A stretch of 64,000 bases of DNA from Mycolicibacterium sp. CBMA 247. Its GTDB lineage: Bacteria; Actinomycetota; Actinomycetes; Mycobacteriales; Mycobacteriaceae. Of this stretch, positions 61,892 to 64,000 are shown in pieces. A program made the translations under genes and the position numbers. The notes under the pieces are model-generated. The model saw only the letters and a list, made by a program, of their open reading frames with translations. It was not told where the DNA came from and did not search any database. The stretch covers positions 1,736,001-1,800,000 of the forward strand of contig NZ_VTGX01000001.1 in assembly GCF_009729095.1 (NCBI RefSeq), in the 5' to 3' direction. The stretch's first letter is position 1, and each line of letters opens with the position of its first letter.

Positions 61892-62511
61892 GGGACGAAC
61901 TCCACCTTCGACATCTTGATCTGTCCCCCGTCATTGAGCATGGTGACGCTCAAGCGCCAGTTTCGCGGCTGCTGACCAGCCGCGGCCGAGTTACTCACCG
62001 TGGTCGCCGCGCTGACCAGGACGACTGCGGAATCCGCGGCCATCGACTGGACGGCAGAGGCTCGCACCGTCGCCTTCGTCGCCGCCTTCGAGTCCTGCGC
62101 CACTTTGACCAAGTCGTCGGCGGCAGACTGAAAGTCGTCTCTGAACTGACCAGTCGAGTTGTCGACGATCTGCCGGACGTTGTCCTGCGCAGTGGCGCTG
62201 TCGATCGACATCAAGGTGACGGCGGCCTGCGATGCCGCCGCCGCGAATTCCGCGCGGCGCTGCTGCTCACGATCAGCCTGCTGGTGGAACCAGATCATGT
62301 ATCCGCTGGCCGCCATCAGTGCGATGCTGACGAGGATGGCACTGCCGGAGACCAGTGTCGCCAGTTTCGGACGCCACCTGCGCTTTTCATCTGAGGCCGG
62401 CGGCTGCTCCTCGATCGCCGGGTCGGGGCCGGGGTCGTCGGTGCCGACATCCTCGGGGTCTTCGAGCACGGCTGTCTCAGTTGCCTGGTCGGAGCGGCTG
62501 AGTAACCGCAT
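61888..62511 (-). CDS. Mce-associated membrane protein
   Basis: 207 aa from ATG 62511 (MRLLSRSD); the ORF reaches 62580. Acidic N-terminus, membrane helix (about 55-77) and a NTF2-like periplasmic domain (GQFRDDFQSAADDLVKVAQDSKA near 121, ending NDGGQIKMSKVEFVP). Pairs with the 205-aa protein as in mce operons, where two such genes follow mceF. Predicted to form a membrane-anchored heterodimer. Confidence 0.8.
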   Translation of the reverse strand: MRLLSRSDQATETAVLEDPEDVGTDDPGPDPAIEEQPPASDEKRRWRPKLATLVSGSAILVSIALMAASGYMIWFHQQADREQQRRAEFAAAASQAAVTLMSIDSATAQDNVRQIVDNSTGQFRDDFQSAADDLVKVAQDSKAATKATVRASAVQSMAADSAVVLVSAATTVSNSAAAGQQPRNWRLSVTMLNDGGQIKMSKVEFVP

Positions 62512-62625
62512 AGTGCACCTCCGGTTGGTCTCGGCCAGTCGCGGGCACGCTAATGCGGCCTGAACCCGCATTGACGCCACCGTCCCACCCAGCGGTCAAC
62601 ACCGTGCCCGGCGAACTGGTGCCGG

Positions 62626-63090
62626 TCACCAGTTCCGCAGTGAACACAACGCCCCTTTGGGGCCGGCAGCGCGGTTGACGACGATTCCGTCGATGGCCAG
62701 CTCGCAGCGCAGAGTCCGGGCAGATTGCGGAGACAATCCGGCCGTGGTGACGGTGACCATGGCCCATTTCATGGGGTCGGCGAGCGTGGTCTCCCGGATC
62801 CAGGGCTGGCCCGGTTCCAGCGTGAGATCGTCCTTGGGGCTGAACTCGTAAGGATTGTGGCTGTAGTCCGCCCATGTCGGCGGGTCGACATCGCGGTAAT
62901 AGATGCCGACGGTCGTCGGTTGCTCGGCGGTGACCGTGTACGTCACGCGGTGCGGCATCGGGACCTCGTCCGCATGTGCCGGGGTCGCCACGGCAACACC
63001 GGCACCCAGGCCTACGGCGAGAAGTGCGCTCACCGTGCCTGTGCGCCAACGCCTCAACACCGCGCGGTCCCGCGCGTCACAGGTCACCAC
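62626..63090 (-). CDS. Secreted or membrane-anchored protein, MmpS-like fold
   Basis: 154 aa from GTG 63090. Signal peptide (residues about 15-40, ending ATPAHA) and a beta-rich domain HRVTYTVTAEQPTTVGIYYRDVD (near 47-69), WAMVTVTTAG, and a C-terminal CELAIDGIVVN...GALCSL with a Cys pair, the pattern of MmpS-type periplasmic proteins. 3' neighbour of the Mce-associated genes; start overlaps the next gene by 14 nt. Function unknown. Confidence 0.6.
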   Translation of the reverse strand: MVTCDARDRAVLRRWRTGTVSALLAVGLGAGVAVATPAHADEVPMPHRVTYTVTAEQPTTVGIYYRDVDPPTWADYSHNPYEFSPKDDLTLEPGQPWIRETTLADPMKWAMVTVTTAGLSPQSARTLRCELAIDGIVVNRAAGPKGALCSLRNW

Positions 63091-63490
63091 GAAGCCACCT
63101 GCTCGATCCGTCGCTTGCCACGCAGCTCAAGAAGAGCCCGTCGGGCGCCTGTGCCACGGAGTTTTCTGACCCTGTGCATGACGAATTCTCCTCGCGGATG
63201 CCCTTCATCGGGGGTGACCGGAAGTAGCGGGGATCGTATCGGCGCGGCGACCCGCAGAAGACCAACCGGCCCCATGAGGTGGTGCCGAAGACGAAGTATG
63301 CGGTATCCGAACATGGCGCGCCGAGAACGACGCCGCCGGTGATCCCGGGTACGCACGAGGGTTCGCTGCAACTGTCGGGTACTGCGTTCGCTGAGGCTGG
63401 GGCCAGCATTCCTGCGATTAGCAGTCCTACCGTGGCTGCCACCGGTATTCGCACGTACGACACTGTGGCACGCCTGAATCCGGCTGCCAT
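63077..63490 (-). CDS. Putative secreted protein
   Basis: 137 aa from ATG 63490 (ORF extends to 63568). Signal peptide with hydrophobic core about 15-30 and cleavage near ANAVP; mature part has four to six cysteines (SCSEPSCVPG, GAPCSDTAYFVFG, LVFCGSPRRYDPRYF, SCTGS, LSCVA), suggesting disulfides. Overlaps the MmpS-like gene by 14 nt. Matches no family I know. Confidence 0.55.
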   Translation of the reverse strand: MAAGFRRATVSYVRIPVAATVGLLIAGMLAPASANAVPDSCSEPSCVPGITGGVVLGAPCSDTAYFVFGTTSWGRLVFCGSPRRYDPRYFRSPPMKGIREENSSCTGSENSVAQAPDGLFLSCVASDGSSRWLRGDL

Positions 63491-63647
63491 CGCAATGCCC
63501 ACTAGGTGGGAGGTTGTCCGCCAAAAGGCGGCAGAAGTTGGACAGTGAAGGCGACCGCGACGACGCATGGAGATCGGCGCGGCATGAGGTGTCTACCGGT
63601 GGACGTAGCCTGATCCCCCGGTGGCCGGTGTACAGAGGAGCTTGGTC

Positions 63648-64000
63648 ATGCGGGTGTCGACAGCATTCATTGGGGCAGGGGTGCTTACCACCGTTGCGTT
63701 GGGCGGTGTGTGCAGTCCCGTCGCCGGAGCATCCCCGAGCTGGGGTCTCAACGGAACCTACATCGCCACGTCGAACGGTGAGTCGGCGAAGTCGAACGAC
63801 ATCTTTCACGACGAGCCCAGCATTCGCAGCAACTGGACGATCTCCACGACATGCAGCTACCCCAGCGAGTGCACCGGCACGGTGAACAGCGACTGGGGAT
63901 GGAGCGCACCGATCTACAAGAAGAGCGGCGTCTGGTTCGTGAAGAAGACGGTGGACAACTGGCAGCCGTGTGGTGACGGCACTGCCGGCCCCGGTCTGCA
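63648..64000 (+). CDS. Secreted protein, cut off by the window end
   Basis: Open from ATG 63648 (GAGGAG 7-12 nt upstream) to the window edge, 117 codons. Signal peptide (about 1-28, ending SPVAGA), then a W-rich domain: SWGLNGTYIATSNGESAKSN near 30, CSYPSECTGTVNSDWGWSAP near 66, NWQPCGDGTAGPG at the edge. I recall the same pattern in Rv1975-like proteins downstream of the mce3 operon. Divergent from the other secreted gene. The stop lies outside the window. Confidence 0.7.
   Translation, partial: MRVSTAFIGAGVLTTVALGGVCSPVAGASPSWGLNGTYIATSNGESAKSNDIFHDEPSIRSNWTISTTCSYPSECTGTVNSDWGWSAPIYKKSGVWFVKKTVDNWQPCGDGTAGPGL

Overview
The window is high-GC actinobacterial DNA and almost certainly comes from a Mycobacterium, most likely a fast-growing Mycolicibacterium-type species. 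Two conserved blocks show the gene order I remember from M. tuberculosis H37Rv (Rv0439c to Rv0435c, and Rv0434 to Rv0420c), in reverse orientation. Mycobacterium-specific products such as VirR, EspA/EspC-like proteins and Mce-associated proteins agree with this. No rRNA, tRNA, CRISPR array or intact insertion sequence was seen.

Layout. 1-1639: 3' part of a DEAD/DEAH helicase. 1.7-4.5 kb: HAD phosphatase and two PH-domain membrane proteins. 4.6-10.5 kb: conserved block SDR-moeA-psd-pssA-AAA ATPase (molybdopterin and phosphatidylethanolamine synthesis). 10.5-31.2 kb: accessory stretch absent between the H37Rv neighbours Rv0434 and Rv0435c. It holds a repeat-rich gap, an EspA/EspC-like effector pair, small regulator/SRPBCC genes, an efflux/hydrolase/methyltransferase/flavin-monooxygenase cassette under an HxlR-type regulator, a complete Mrp Na+/H+ antiporter operon with fused A and B subunits, and a PAP2-histidine kinase operon that converges on its response regulator. 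31.2-44.6 kb: second conserved block (Lon-domain protein, double Lrp regulator, GCS2 ligase, sodC, virR, DUF3263, def, GNAT, xthA, LOG protein, MFS pump, TPP riboswitch-thiC-thiD and two small genes). 44.6-50.5 kb: P450, DUF3303, DUF5996, Baeyer-Villiger-type monooxygenase and a double-TetR (Mce3R-like) regulator.

50.5-60.9 kb is the most distinctive part: a catabolic island of an APC permease, aldehyde dehydrogenase, a cytosolic GMC dehydrogenase with a small subunit, an imine-reductase-like enzyme and an amine-oxidase-type flavoprotein. It is transcribed divergently from a GntR-FCD regulator that carries an additional Cache-like sensor domain. Two diverged copies (about 81% identical over 140 nt) of a promoter plus 5'-gene module bracket it, and gene fragments (FAD-linked oxidase, kinase-like, aldehyde dehydrogenase-like) litter both edges. 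60.9-64 kb: small membrane protein, two Mce-associated proteins and three secreted proteins, the last cut off by the window end.

Working together: the conserved blocks supply housekeeping functions. The accessory blocks look like ion/pH homeostasis (Mrp), xenobiotic handling (15.4-20.9 kb) and uptake plus oxidation of an amine-like compound (51-60 kb). The substrate assignments are inference. Positions of starts were chosen from ATG/GTG codons with purine-rich sites or 4-nt overlaps where visible.
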